Part shown: positions 7,310-15,902 of the stretch, one piece after another
Position numbering within the stretch: the first letter of the stretch is position 1
Layout of the letters: every line of letters begins with the position of its first letter
IMG/VR virus record: IMGVR_UViG_3300022752_000236
Span: 1 to 33,122 of that record
Reading direction: 5' to 3' (one strand)
DNA from: a virus
DNA: 33,122 nucleotides
Notes under the pieces: generated by a model
Seen by the model: the letters and a program-made list of their open reading frames with translations, nothing else
Told to the model about the DNA's origin: nothing
Databases searched by the model: none
Translations under genes and position numbers: made by a program

Positions 7310-7922
7310 TACACCCCTAGACGCCTTAATTGAGGCGGCTATAAACGAATCTGAAGAGCTAACGTCAGATGCAGAAGTCTTTGCGTCTGACGTTATTGCT
7401 TTTTTAAGCCATTATAAAATAACGACGGGAAATAATAGAATCTCAATCGGTCTTCTTTACAAACTATATAAAGTTTGGTCAAAAGAAAAGCTTAAACAAA
7501 CTCAGTTTACTAATGAAGTTTCTCTTTACATCCCTAGAAAAAATCGATATTATTTAATTAATAAGAATCCGTCAGAATTAATAGCAGATTTAGCGTCTGT
7601 TATTAAAAAAAGAAAACCCCCCGCAGTAAGAAAACGAGCCAACTGGGAGCATTTTAAAGCGTTTTTAAACGCTTACGAAATCTCAGCTGGAGGGGAATGG
7701 ATAGAGGTACACATCCTCTACCACTTCTACGACAAATGGGTATATAACAAAAAGAAAAAAAAGAGCATAAGTAACTTAAATATCTTAGGATTTTTAAAAG
7801 TTCTTTTTGAAATAAAACAAACAAAGGACGGGTTTATGACTAAAATTAATCACAACTTTGATCAAAGTTCAATTCAGAATTTGCGTGACGCATGGAAAAC
7901 AAAACAAAAAGGGCGAAAGTAA
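7284..7922 (+). CDS. Unknown protein with two tandem copies of one domain, 212 aa
   Basis: Not recognised. The protein contains an internal duplication: FLSHYKITTGNNRISIGLLY and then KLYKVW in the first half (about residues 40-65) matches FLNAYEISAGGEWIEVHILY and then HFYDKW in the second half (about 127-152), each followed by a basic stretch and a strand-rich end. The shape suggests a small helix-turn or winged-helix-like DNA-binding fold, as in C-terminal domains of some primases and replication proteins, but this is a guess. The ATG at 7284 is preferred over a TTG three codons earlier. DNA here is clearly richer in A+T than the polymerase region. It overlaps both neighbours by about 30 nt. 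Confidence 0.6.
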   Translation: MERKRLPSDTPLDALIEAAINESEELTSDAEVFASDVIAFLSHYKITTGNNRISIGLLYKLYKVWSKEKLKQTQFTNEVSLYIPRKNRYYLINKNPSELIADLASVIKKRKPPAVRKRANWEHFKAFLNAYEISAGGEWIEVHILYHFYDKWVYNKKKKKSISNLNILGFLKVLFEIKQTKDGFMTKINHNFDQSSIQNLRDAWKTKQKGRK

Positions 7923-8269
7923 AATACTCCGCCCTTGATCCAACTGTAAACTTAAAAACCAGATACGAACTTATTTCGGATTACGATTATCTCGACAAGC
8001 TTTCTGACAAAGAAAAAGCTTGGTTAAATAAGTTTACTAAAGAATACGTAAACGCTGACCTAGACACAAAGAATCGCTCTAAAAACTTACATAGAAGCGA
8101 GCGACTAAAAAAGGACTGTTACGACAGGAACAATTCCAGAAATAGATGTGTCTGGACAAAGTGTAAAGCGTCTGGAAAGTTCAATAGCATTGAAGACATA
8201 TCAAACAAAGTAACAGACAACGACAACTACGAAGATTTTTTAATAGAAAAGCTGGATAAGAAGAAGTAA
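7892..8269 (+). CDS. Hypothetical charged protein, 125 aa
   Basis: Unrecognised with certainty. It is a hydrophilic, mainly helical protein. Notable segments are LNLKTRYELI-like residues 20-28, LSDKEKAWLNKFTKEYVNA (37-55) and LKKDCYDRNNSRNR (72-85), the last of which looks like a conserved signature because it is dense in unusual residues. There is no membrane segment or obvious catalytic motif. Two cysteines (86, 91) do not make a clear zinc site. It overlaps the previous gene by 31 nt and is the last gene of the rightward block; its stop touches the stop of the leftward holin gene. It could be a small packaging or virion-associated factor, but the sequence does not show this. Confidence 0.6.
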   Translation: MENKTKRAKVKYSALDPTVNLKTRYELISDYDYLDKLSDKEKAWLNKFTKEYVNADLDTKNRSKNLHRSERLKKDCYDRNNSRNRCVWTKCKASGKFNSIEDISNKVTDNDNYEDFLIEKLDKKK

Positions 8270-8650
8270 TTACTCGTCGTTTTTAGAGCCAAGCTTCTTA
8301 ATAATCTGCTTAAAAATATCACCGTCAACAATGGCGTTTGAGTTCTCCATAAAGGACTTGAACTCCACCATTCCAATCATCCCACCAACAACGTTAACAA
8401 CCGGCAGGGCGTCACCGAGAAGGTAGCGCTGAAGAAGAAAACCGGTCACAACGGCAGTTTGATATACAACCATTTTGCTAACTGTGCGACCAAGCGCTGC
8501 GCTTGTGATTGGCTCTTTCCTCTTGTATGCAGCCCAAACGCCAGTAATTAGGTCTGAAACGATAAGAATACCAACCGTAATCATCACCGGCTTTATGGGA
8601 GCAAGTGCTGCCATTGCCGAAATCATTAAGTTTGAAAGATACTGCTTCAT
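8270..8650 (-). CDS. Holin
   Basis: A 126-residue protein with three hydrophobic helices: about 20-40 (ending in SDLITGVWAAYKRKEP), 58-76, and 82-97, followed by a charged tail. The SDxxTGxxxAxxxKE pattern followed by a variable loop and two more helices is that of the TcdE/phi-LC3-type holin families in phages. It would make inner-membrane lesions that end the infection cycle. It starts with TAATG on the stop of the upstream virion gene with GGAGGA directly before it, so it is translated from the late virion message. No endolysin is seen in the window. Confidence 0.8.
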   Translation of the reverse strand: MKQYLSNLMISAMAALAPIKPVMITVGILIVSDLITGVWAAYKRKEPITSAALGRTVSKMVVYQTAVVTGFLLQRYLLGDALPVVNVVGGMIGMVEFKSFMENSNAIVDGDIFKQIIKKLGSKNDE

Positions 8651-10557
8651 TATTCCTCCAAGAAAGGAACCAAGTCTTTTCGAAGAGATTCAGTTTGAGC
8701 TAATGTAAAAATAACCCCGCTCATTGCAAAAGAGTTGTTCGTTGCGGCGGCTTCTGCTAAGTGATTTCCGAGGTTTCTCAGTCGAGGTGAATCAGAGGCG
8801 GCCAGTTTTTGGCCTAAACTTAGAATCTTTTCTTTCGGCATCGCAACAAGTGTCCGAGTCAGGTCAACCGGTGTTTTAATAACAGAGGGAGTTGCTTTAA
8901 CTAGGGACTGAACCCCTTTCTCGGCTTCACCGACAAGACCAGCAACTCTGAATAACGCACCAGAGGGAGAAGCAATGTTTGCAAATTTAGATTTAACTTG
9001 TTCCTGTTGCTCTATGCCGTGAATTCCTCGCGAAATAGCAGAAACATCGGCTTGTCTTTTAATGTCAGAAAGTATCTTATCGGGCTCTAACCCAAACCGC
9101 TTAAGCGACTCGCCATGTGTTTGTTTTAATTCGTTAAGACCACGCTCAAGCTGTTGAAACGCAGCGACTTTTTCATCCGAAGAGGTAGCTCCAGTTTTAA
9201 GTTTCTCAACCATGGATTTAAAGTCTTTGAAAACGTCAGCAAAAGACTTGTCACTAAAAGAAGGAATTCCAGTTTTTATTAACTTAGCTTCGCCCGTGAC
9301 CGGATTGATTATCTGAACTGTCTCAGGAAGGCCCTTTCCGCCCGCAGCTCCGGTTATTTTTCTAGCAACGTTTTCATATAGTTCGTTGCTTTTTTTAAAA
9401 TCAGGAATAGTGTCTAACTTAGTCTTGAGCGCACTAAGCAGCTCACTAACACTTTCGCTTTCTTTAAACCCAATCTTCCCTTTTTCGGCGGCGTCAGCTA
9501 AAGCATTTCTAATTTCTCTTCTTAAGGTATTTACTTCAGACGGACTTATGCCTCCCTCAATTAAACGACCGGTGGCGTGTTCTGTTTTTTTTAAAAGATC
9601 AGTTAGTTTTGAAACAATAGCTGATGTTCCTGACCCAAAGATACCGCTTTCTTGAAGCGCATCAATTCCTTTTTTGATTACAGGAGCACTGGCATCATCT
9701 GCCGCAATTTTAACGCCCTGCTTTCCAGCGGCAATCAACGAATCGTCAATTGCCTGACCAATTCCCCAAAGGGCACCGTGAATCTTTTCAGCAAGACCTT
9801 TTGAAAACTCAGAAGATTGAGTTCGAAACTCATCTGAAATAAGGTTAGTTCCTTTTTTTGCTAACTCTCTAGCCAGCGCTGTTTGTCTACCAAGATCTGT
9901 TGACCCTAACTTTTCAGCACCCCACTTTAGAGCACCTTTTAATCCAGATCCAACCGCGCTTAATCCAGTTCCTAAAACTGCACCGCCCGCGCCCGCAATT
10001 GCTGCCTTTTTAAATTCTTCTTCGTTTAATTCTTTTGCTTCGCCAAGGTGTCCAACTGCGGCGCTGATTGCGCTAGGTATTGCTGCTCTAGCGACTGTAC
10101 CTAAAAGAGTAGGAGCAGCAGTTGCCGCTGCGGTAGCTCCGCCAGTAAACAAAGCGGGAGCGATTGCTCCACCTACTTCAGCCACAGTCGAAAGGACGGG
10201 AGAGCGCTCTTTAGCACGAGCATATCGCTCTTCTTCAATATCTCTGTATTGTTTGTACAAGCGCTCAAGATCGTTTTCTTTTGTTAGATCTTTTGATGCG
10301 ATTATATCGCGATACGCTTTTAATTTTCCAAGCATTTCTTCGGACCAACCGGCAGTAAGGCCATGCGCGCCTGAAGAAAGAATATCTTCAACGGACTCAG
10401 CGGCGCTTGTTCCAAGATTAGAAAGCGGTGACTCTTCTTTACCCCGCAACTCAGCCTTTTCTTCTTCAGTAGGAAGACGAAATCCGTGATCAGACGGCGA
10501 TTGTTCGTACTTAGCTTTTTCTTCTTCAGTAGGAAGACGGAATCCATGATCAGACAT
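8650..10557 (-). CDS. Internal virion / DNA-ejection protein candidate, 635 aa
   Basis: A large protein with no enzyme motif. The N-terminus has two tandem copies of SDHGFRLPTEEEKA (residues 2-15 and 22-35). After a charged helical stretch come Ala/Gly-rich hydrophobic segments (about 120-215, for example GGAIAPALFTGGATAAATAA and AIAGAGGAVLGTG), then a long helical coil-rich part. Ala/Gly membrane-active segments plus long helices, and position behind tail-tube genes, are typical of ejection proteins of podoviruses (compare T7 gp14-16 by position and composition only; no homology seen). No lysozyme or transglycosylase motif is visible. The stop overlaps the holin start. Confidence 0.7.
   Translation of the reverse strand: MSDHGFRLPTEEEKAKYEQSPSDHGFRLPTEEEKAELRGKEESPLSNLGTSAAESVEDILSSGAHGLTAGWSEEMLGKLKAYRDIIASKDLTKENDLERLYKQYRDIEEERYARAKERSPVLSTVAEVGGAIAPALFTGGATAAATAAPTLLGTVARAAIPSAISAAVGHLGEAKELNEEEFKKAAIAGAGGAVLGTGLSAVGSGLKGALKWGAEKLGSTDLGRQTALARELAKKGTNLISDEFRTQSSEFSKGLAEKIHGALWGIGQAIDDSLIAAGKQGVKIAADDASAPVIKKGIDALQESGIFGSGTSAIVSKLTDLLKKTEHATGRLIEGGISPSEVNTLRREIRNALADAAEKGKIGFKESESVSELLSALKTKLDTIPDFKKSNELYENVARKITGAAGGKGLPETVQIINPVTGEAKLIKTGIPSFSDKSFADVFKDFKSMVEKLKTGATSSDEKVAAFQQLERGLNELKQTHGESLKRFGLEPDKILSDIKRQADVSAISRGIHGIEQQEQVKSKFANIASPSGALFRVAGLVGEAEKGVQSLVKATPSVIKTPVDLTRTLVAMPKEKILSLGQKLAASDSPRLRNLGNHLAEAAATNNSFAMSGVIFTLAQTESLRKDLVPFLEE
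10453..10555 (-). repeat. Direct repeat, 43 bp units at 60-bp period
   Basis: The two copies, 10453-10495 and 10513-10555, differ at 3 positions by eye. They encode the duplicated SDHGFRLPTEEEKA peptide at the N-terminus of the ejection protein; the 60-bp period keeps the frame. Two of the differences are synonymous, so selection for the peptide is suggested. Confidence 0.9.
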
Positions 10558-10558
10558 A

Positions 10559-12757
10559 TTATTTAATTTGTCCTGAGTCTTTTAAGAATTTTTCCATTTT
10601 TTCATAAGACATGCCAGCTTCTTTAGCGGCAGCCTCAATTCTGTCTCTTGAAACATTTACGGGAGCAGTTTCGTCTTCTTCGTCAAAATTTAAATTTAAA
10701 CTGGTTATTTTTTTAAATTCTTTTTTAACGTCTTTTCCCGTCATCCCAGATTGCGTTTTTAGGTCTTCGTAAAGAGGTTTTAAATCAATAGTATATTCTT
10801 GTCTAAGCTGATCGCGTTGAATTTTAAGAACCTCAAGCATTTCTTGCCTTTGTTCTGCGGAAAACATGTCCCCCTTAAAAAACCTAGCCATTTTAGCTTT
10901 CATTCTTGACGATAAACTTCCCAAAGAAAGACCCAAACGAGCCTCGGCCTCTCTAATAACAGAATCGTCTTGTTGGATAGTTTTCATAAAACCAAAAAAT
11001 CCGGCCAAATCCTTTGCCCCACTGGGATCACCCTTAGAGTACTTATCAAAAAGATCTATACTATTTTCAGCTTTAATTAATCGACTTCGCACTTTACCAA
11101 GATCTCCCGTTGTAGCATAACGGCGGGCACCAGCTATCCAAGATCCAAGTTTTTCTTCTTTTGCGTCTTCTTTCTCGGACTTTCGTCGCGCATCCGCTTC
11201 TCTTTTGCTAGCAAGAAGATTAAAATGCTGATAGTTTTTTTCAATAAAAGCAGCTGTAACTGTTTTGGGAACATTAATGCCTAAATCCTTAAGCAAGGCT
11301 CTAGCCGACTCCGATTCGGGACTACTTGGATCGTTGCGTCGGATTTCTTCTTGAATGTCTTTAAGTTCCTTAACTTTTTTAACTCTTCCTTCGGCAGCTT
11401 GAGCTTGTTGTTTCCACGGAGAAACGTCGCCAACCTCAACACCTGCAATTGCAGCACCAAGTCTTTGTGCAGCCTCCCCCAACCCCGCTCCAAGTCGCCC
11501 TTGGTTCTCACTTTCGCGAGCGCGCATTAGTTGCTCGTTAAACATATTGGTTAAAGAAAGCTGTTCAGCAAGCTTTTCTCCAACAATTGGCGTAAGTATT
11601 TGTTTTTTAGCAAGCCGATCAACCTGCTCTTTATCAGGCTCTCCAGCTGAAATGGTTCTTGCTTCTGGAGCCAGTGCATTTTTTTCTTGATTTGGTGGAA
11701 GACGACTAACGTCTTCGGCGATTAGATTAGCACTGTCTTCTTTGGAGCTAAAAAGATTTCCTTTAGGAACGTCAACCTTTGAATAAAGACGTGATAAAAA
11801 ATCCTTATCCATTTCAGGGATAGGAGAGCCCTCTGGGGTTGGATAAAACGCCTCTCTTGAACTTAAAATATCATCAACTAAGTCTTGTCTTGTTGGCATT
11901 CTGCCAAATGCGTGTATTTTATCAATGTCAAAGGGACCCTTTTCAAGAGGATCAAAGGGTAGTGTACCGGCTCCTCCGGCTGCGTTTTTTAAAGAAGAAG
12001 CAATGATTTTACCTAATGGAGTTCTGGATAAAGAAGCGATACTTCGACTTGCTGCATCAATCTTGTCTTTTGAAATAAAACGATTCAAAATAGATGGAGC
12101 ACTTTCTTCAACTGCCGCTGCTGTTGAAGTTGGTGAAATTTTAGGAGGTTGACCCGGAGCAGAGGGGGGTGCGTCGCCGTAAACAGTCTCTCCAAACGTT
12201 TTAGACGGAGGAAGACGAGCCTCATTTTCAACAACTTCTGCCGCTTCCTTTACAGGAGACACAGGAGGAGCAGCTTCTTCTGCTTTTTGTAAAGCATTTG
12301 CGGCCACTTCTTCTGTCGCAGCGGTATTTACGCTTGGAACTTCAGAAGCGGCTTTAACTGGAACTTCAGGAGTTGTTTTAATCGGAACTTCGGGTTCGAG
12401 TGACGTTAGTTTTTTTGTTGGACCTTCAGACCATTCGTCAACGTCTGCGCTTAGACTTTTAGCATAGTCAGACTTTTTAGGTGCGGGCGGGGTTGGTTTT
12501 TTAGCAGCAGCCTTGGGAGAAGCCGGCTTTTCCACTGATTTTTTTGGAGCTGGTTTTTTTTCTGAAGCAGCAGCTTTTGAGGGAGGTGCTTTTTTTTCTT
12601 CAACGGAAGGCTTCTCGGCAGGAGCCTTTTTTTGAGCAGATTTTTTAGAAGCAACTTTTTTAGTCGCACCAATTCCAGCAGCAAGACCCCCCATCATTTC
12701 TTCTGAGTTGGACTCGTCGTTTTCGCCAAGCATGTTAAACAAATTAAAAGGTTCCAT
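10559..12757 (-). CDS. Internal virion protein candidate with histone H1-like Lys/Ala/Pro-rich region, 732 aa
   Basis: No family recognised. Residues 32-96 are almost only K, A, P, S and E, with motifs such as KKSAQKK and AAAKKPTPPAPKK, similar in composition to histone H1 tails. A Pro/Val/Glu-rich linker (115-215, with repeats EVPIK, EVPVK, SEVPS) follows. From about 260 the protein is helical and charged, with no catalytic motif. The size, composition and place in the run of four large helical proteins argue for an internal or ejected virion protein. A basic tail could bind packaged DNA (inference). It ends 1 nt before the next gene starts. Confidence 0.65.
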   Translation of the reverse strand: MEPFNLFNMLGENDESNSEEMMGGLAAGIGATKKVASKKSAQKKAPAEKPSVEEKKAPPSKAAASEKKPAPKKSVEKPASPKAAAKKPTPPAPKKSDYAKSLSADVDEWSEGPTKKLTSLEPEVPIKTTPEVPVKAASEVPSVNTAATEEVAANALQKAEEAAPPVSPVKEAAEVVENEARLPPSKTFGETVYGDAPPSAPGQPPKISPTSTAAAVEESAPSILNRFISKDKIDAASRSIASLSRTPLGKIIASSLKNAAGGAGTLPFDPLEKGPFDIDKIHAFGRMPTRQDLVDDILSSREAFYPTPEGSPIPEMDKDFLSRLYSKVDVPKGNLFSSKEDSANLIAEDVSRLPPNQEKNALAPEARTISAGEPDKEQVDRLAKKQILTPIVGEKLAEQLSLTNMFNEQLMRARESENQGRLGAGLGEAAQRLGAAIAGVEVGDVSPWKQQAQAAEGRVKKVKELKDIQEEIRRNDPSSPESESARALLKDLGINVPKTVTAAFIEKNYQHFNLLASKREADARRKSEKEDAKEEKLGSWIAGARRYATTGDLGKVRSRLIKAENSIDLFDKYSKGDPSGAKDLAGFFGFMKTIQQDDSVIREAEARLGLSLGSLSSRMKAKMARFFKGDMFSAEQRQEMLEVLKIQRDQLRQEYTIDLKPLYEDLKTQSGMTGKDVKKEFKKITSLNLNFDEEDETAPVNVSRDRIEAAAKEAGMSYEKMEKFLKDSGQIK

Positions 12758-12764
12758 ATTAAAC

Positions 12765-13781
12765 CTAGGCTTTTACTTTATATATTTTTTTTAACAGGTC
12801 CATTTCAGCTTGGTTTTGAAGATACTGAGAATACTGACCAAAACCCTGACCAACTGCGGCACCGCCTTGTGCCCACTGCCCCGCAGTCCTGCTTCCTTGT
12901 TGACCATATACATTACCCATATTCATCTGCGATCCAGCCAGAATTTGTGCGCGGTTGAGCCCCATGTTATACATTTGAGCCTCAGCATCTCTTTGGCGAA
13001 TGCGTTCTTGATTAGTCATAGCAACGTTTTGATCGCGAATCCTTTGACGTGCCGCAAGATTTTGTTGTTGCGCAAGATTGAGAGCACCAACATTTTGTGT
13101 TTGACGACGAGTTGCTTCTTTAAAGCGCTCAGCGGCATTTTGATCTTGAGCCTGAGCCATCACGTTCGCAACGTTAAAATCTTGTTGACGAATATCACCA
13201 GCAAGGCGACCAGATTGACCTATTGCCTCAAGTGAGCTTCGAGCCGCCTGAGCCTGAATCTGATTGGCTTGTTCAGCGGCCAGCGCGGACCCAGCCGAAG
13301 CTGCTTGTTGTCGAGAAATAAGCTCAGCTCCGCCTCCCCCTAGCCCGCGTTGTTGATAATTTTGAACAATTTGTTGTTGTTTTGCTTCAGTGTCTCGGGC
13401 TTGCTGTAGCGCTGCTTGTATCAAATCAGCTCGGAATTCCGGTGAAAATCCGCCAGTTGCGCGTTGCTTTAGTAAATTTAAAGCAGAAAGTTGCGCTTGC
13501 TTGGTGGTTGGACTTTCTTTAATCTGAGCAACTTTAGACGCTTCAAGATTAATGGCCTCTTCTAATTTAGGCTCTAAAACTCCGACTTGTTCAAATTTAT
13601 CAAGAAGAATTTCTCGCGCTAAATTAGGCGGCGCCCCCAGCCTTTGTATTATATTAAACGCGTCTTGATACGCTTGCATCGCGCGATCACGATCGTCGCC
13701 CGACAGCATATTCCCAATAAATCCCGATATAATCGGGGCCGCAACTGAGGCTATTAAATAATCGTCTGCACCAAATGGCAT
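12765..13781 (-). CDS. Internal virion protein candidate, Gln/Ala-rich, 338 aa
   Basis: The N-terminus (8-27, LIASVAAPIISGFIGNMLSG) is hydrophobic with glycine spacing and may insert into membrane. Residues 30-130 are helical and charged. From about 130 to 290 the chain is a long Gln/Ala-rich helix (LISRQQAASAGSALAAEQAN and similar), ending in a Gly/Gln-rich stretch (VYGQQGSRTAGQWAQGG). This composition is common in podovirus ejection proteins. There is no enzyme motif. AGGATAA upstream of the ATG is a good binding site. Alternative roles (scaffold, inner core) cannot be excluded. Confidence 0.65.
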   Translation of the reverse strand: MPFGADDYLIASVAAPIISGFIGNMLSGDDRDRAMQAYQDAFNIIQRLGAPPNLAREILLDKFEQVGVLEPKLEEAINLEASKVAQIKESPTTKQAQLSALNLLKQRATGGFSPEFRADLIQAALQQARDTEAKQQQIVQNYQQRGLGGGGAELISRQQAASAGSALAAEQANQIQAQAARSSLEAIGQSGRLAGDIRQQDFNVANVMAQAQDQNAAERFKEATRRQTQNVGALNLAQQQNLAARQRIRDQNVAMTNQERIRQRDAEAQMYNMGLNRAQILAGSQMNMGNVYGQQGSRTAGQWAQGGAAVGQGFGQYSQYLQNQAEMDLLKKIYKVKA

Positions 13782-13808
13782 TTTATTATCCTACACTAAA
13801 ATTAAGAA

Positions 13809-15440
13809 TTAAACAAGTTGAATTCTTTTGTTGTACGCCTTCATTAACTTCATAAGAGTAGCATTTGCTAACTCAAGTCTTTTTAGTTCTTGTCTGCGAG
13901 GACTAACGTACCTGTCATAAGAAGATGTGTTTTCGGCGTTTTCTTCCTGTTTTATTTCTCGGGCTAATTGGTTGTAAGCGGTTCCCAGTCTTTTCATTTC
14001 TTGAAGACCGTTTTCATAATTAAAAGATCCGTCTTTATACACATTAGAAAGATCTAACCCTTCAACATATTTGTCTGGAGTAAACCTTGTTCCAGTAAGA
14101 GGGTCGTACTGTTCAGGAACACCTTGGTGTCTTAATAAAGTCGAATCAATTCCCTCAATTTGTTCTTTAAAAGCTTGCTCTTGTTTTTTTAAATAATCGG
14201 GATCTTTCATTTTAAGGGCAGCTTTTGGATCAACGGTTGTTCCAGTTGATTCCAGATCTTGTTTTGTAAAAAAATCAGACATTCCTTGCAGTCTTTTTAG
14301 AGCATTTAGTTTAGCAGCTTGCTCTTTTGTTGCACTGGATGCAAATGTTGCCGGGCCGCTCGATTCTAAATTAGAAGCAAGCGTTTCAAAATCACCACCA
14401 AAAAGAGAAGAACCTTCTTTAATGCCAAACTGAGACAGCACGTCAAGGGTTTCTCTTGAAACTTTTCCGGTAGCAAGTTCTTTTTTGGCCTTGTCATACA
14501 TGAGGGGAAACTCACGTTGAAAGCGGTCTAACTGACTCTGAACTGCCGCTTTTTGAGAAGCCTCCATTGCGCTTACATCTTGCCTTAACGCTTGTCCTTT
14601 GCTTGCAAATTGTTCTCCAGCTTGACGAGCTTGTTCTTCCGCTAATTTTTCCTGAGTCTCTAATCGTTTTTCAAGCCCGGCGGCACCACGACGAGATTGA
14701 GCAAGCTGAGCTGAGTTTTGACCAAGAAGAAGAGCATCTAGTGCAGTTTGTCCCCTTGTGTATTGTTGCGAGCCTCTTCCTAAGAGTTGCTGTAAAAGAG
14801 CAGTTCTACCTTTAGTTGTTTGAGTTTGTCCAGCAAACGTTTGGGCTAATCCGGCTTGAGAACGGACTCCTTCAATGTCTTCAAGGCCGCTTGGACCGGC
14901 ATATCGACCCGAAGAAGCTGCAAGATATGCGGCAATTTCTTCTTGAGAGGGATTAAAATCAACAGCTTGACCAGTTTGAACTGGTTGTTGTGAACCAGAA
15001 AATTGCTGAAGAGCACCCCGAGCAGCCGCCTCTTGAGCAGAAAAAGTTCCTTGTTCTTTACCCAACCCAGTTTGAAATCTACCAACAGCTTCGCCTAAAC
15101 GTTGTTGTGCTTGTTGACCGGCCTGAGCAACTCTACCGGCAATTTGTTCGCCTAAACGAGAACCAACGTTTGCCTGTAAAAAACGCCCAACTCCGGTAAA
15201 TCCAGAACCTTTTGCCGGTCCGCTTGCTTGTGCTGAACGCGCTTGTTGCGGCGTTGATGGAGCTGCCGCCGAACTAAACACTTGCTGTCCAGACGGAGAA
15301 GAAGAAAGCTTACCGACCCCAGACGAACCCAAAGCCCCTGCCTTGGCGACGCCCGGCTGACTTTTTTTTGGGTTTCCGTTTTCGTCTGTTTCAGAATCAT
15401 CAATAAGCTGGACGTTTTGTACGTTTTGTCTATCGCTCAT
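13809..15440 (-). CDS. Internal virion protein candidate, Gln/Ala/Gly/Ser-rich, 543 aa
   Basis: Residues 1-80 are low-complexity and probably disordered (SSPSGQQVFSSAAAPSTPQQ). Residues 90-310 are helical and rich in Gln, Ala and Gly, and 310-543 are more normal helical sequence with a basic C-terminus (KAYNKRIQLV). No family motif or catalytic site is seen. It is the first gene after the 15475 upstream element, thus the promoter-proximal gene of the ejection/holin sub-block. With its two similar neighbours it probably forms the set of proteins ejected with the DNA. Confidence 0.65.
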   Translation of the reverse strand: MSDRQNVQNVQLIDDSETDENGNPKKSQPGVAKAGALGSSGVGKLSSSPSGQQVFSSAAAPSTPQQARSAQASGPAKGSGFTGVGRFLQANVGSRLGEQIAGRVAQAGQQAQQRLGEAVGRFQTGLGKEQGTFSAQEAAARGALQQFSGSQQPVQTGQAVDFNPSQEEIAAYLAASSGRYAGPSGLEDIEGVRSQAGLAQTFAGQTQTTKGRTALLQQLLGRGSQQYTRGQTALDALLLGQNSAQLAQSRRGAAGLEKRLETQEKLAEEQARQAGEQFASKGQALRQDVSAMEASQKAAVQSQLDRFQREFPLMYDKAKKELATGKVSRETLDVLSQFGIKEGSSLFGGDFETLASNLESSGPATFASSATKEQAAKLNALKRLQGMSDFFTKQDLESTGTTVDPKAALKMKDPDYLKKQEQAFKEQIEGIDSTLLRHQGVPEQYDPLTGTRFTPDKYVEGLDLSNVYKDGSFNYENGLQEMKRLGTAYNQLAREIKQEENAENTSSYDRYVSPRRQELKRLELANATLMKLMKAYNKRIQLV

Positions 15441-15453
15441 AATTGTATATAAA

Positions 15454-15475
15454 CTCGCTATATATAGTTGTTAAA
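15454..15475 (-). promoter_or_regulatory. Late upstream element, copy A (T7-like promoter candidate)
   Basis: On the minus strand this reads TTTAACAACTATATATAG followed by CGAG, ending 13 nt before the ATG at 15440. Compared by eye with the T7 promoter (TAATACGACTCACTATAGGG and AGA), 14 of 23 positions agree, including the ACxACT core, TATAG and the GAG of the initial transcribed region. The same 13 bases TTTAACAACTATA recur before the gene at 24022. It is the only sizeable gap between the nozzle/137-aa genes and the ejection genes. Confidence 0.5.
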
Positions 15476-15485
15476 AAACAACAAA

Positions 15486-15899
15486 TTACCCTTCAAAAGC
15501 AACCAAAGATAATGTAAATGGTTGATTAGCCGGAAGTCCTTTAACGCTTGAAATAACTATGTTTTTATTTTCTTGCACAAAAGAGATAAAAACACCAGAA
15601 GTAGGTAGAACCGTTGGGTTTTTTGTGTTTACGGCATTTAATACACAAATCCCAAGTATTCGATTAGTTGTGTTTAAGACAAAAACGGTTTTAGTTTTAG
15701 GACTTCCGTTTGCGTCTACCTCTAAAGACACGTCCTTAACGGTACATGCAATATTATCTTTTAAAGAAAGAGCGTTATTAAGGGCTTGGTATACTGACTC
15801 TATTCCATTATTAATGGAAAAAGAAAGAGTTTCAATCAAAGATTGATATTCCTCTTTATAATCGCTTTTAATAAGGCGTTTAAAAGTGGGTAGTCTCAT
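15486..15899 (-). CDS. Virion-associated protein, 137 aa
   Basis: Begins RLPTFKRLIKSDYKEEYQSL; residues 17-50 are helical (IETLSFSINNGIESVYQALN) and residues 52-137 strand-rich. The layout, a short N-terminal helix pair and a beta domain with VFVLNTTNRILGICVLNAVN and GVFISF, fits small tail-associated proteins encoded next to tail tube genes in many environmental phages; an exact function is not known to me. It starts 3 nt after the nozzle-protein stop, and there is no strong binding site, so translation is probably coupled. Confidence 0.6.
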   Translation of the reverse strand: MRLPTFKRLIKSDYKEEYQSLIETLSFSINNGIESVYQALNNALSLKDNIACTVKDVSLEVDANGSPKTKTVFVLNTTNRILGICVLNAVNTKNPTVLPTSGVFISFVQENKNIVISSVKGLPANQPFTLSLVAFEG

Positions 15900-15902
15900 A
15901 TA

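Noticed and set aside
12810-13235. 141-codon plus-strand open frame inside the Gln/Ala-rich ejection gene
   Set aside because: Low-complexity minus-strand coding produces long antisense frames; no ribosome-binding site or recognisable domain.
15467-15482. Inverted repeat GTTGTT-AAAA-AACAAC as a terminator
   Set aside because: Only A:T/G:C mixed 6-bp stem without T-run; half of it is the conserved upstream element, so the symmetry is better explained by that.
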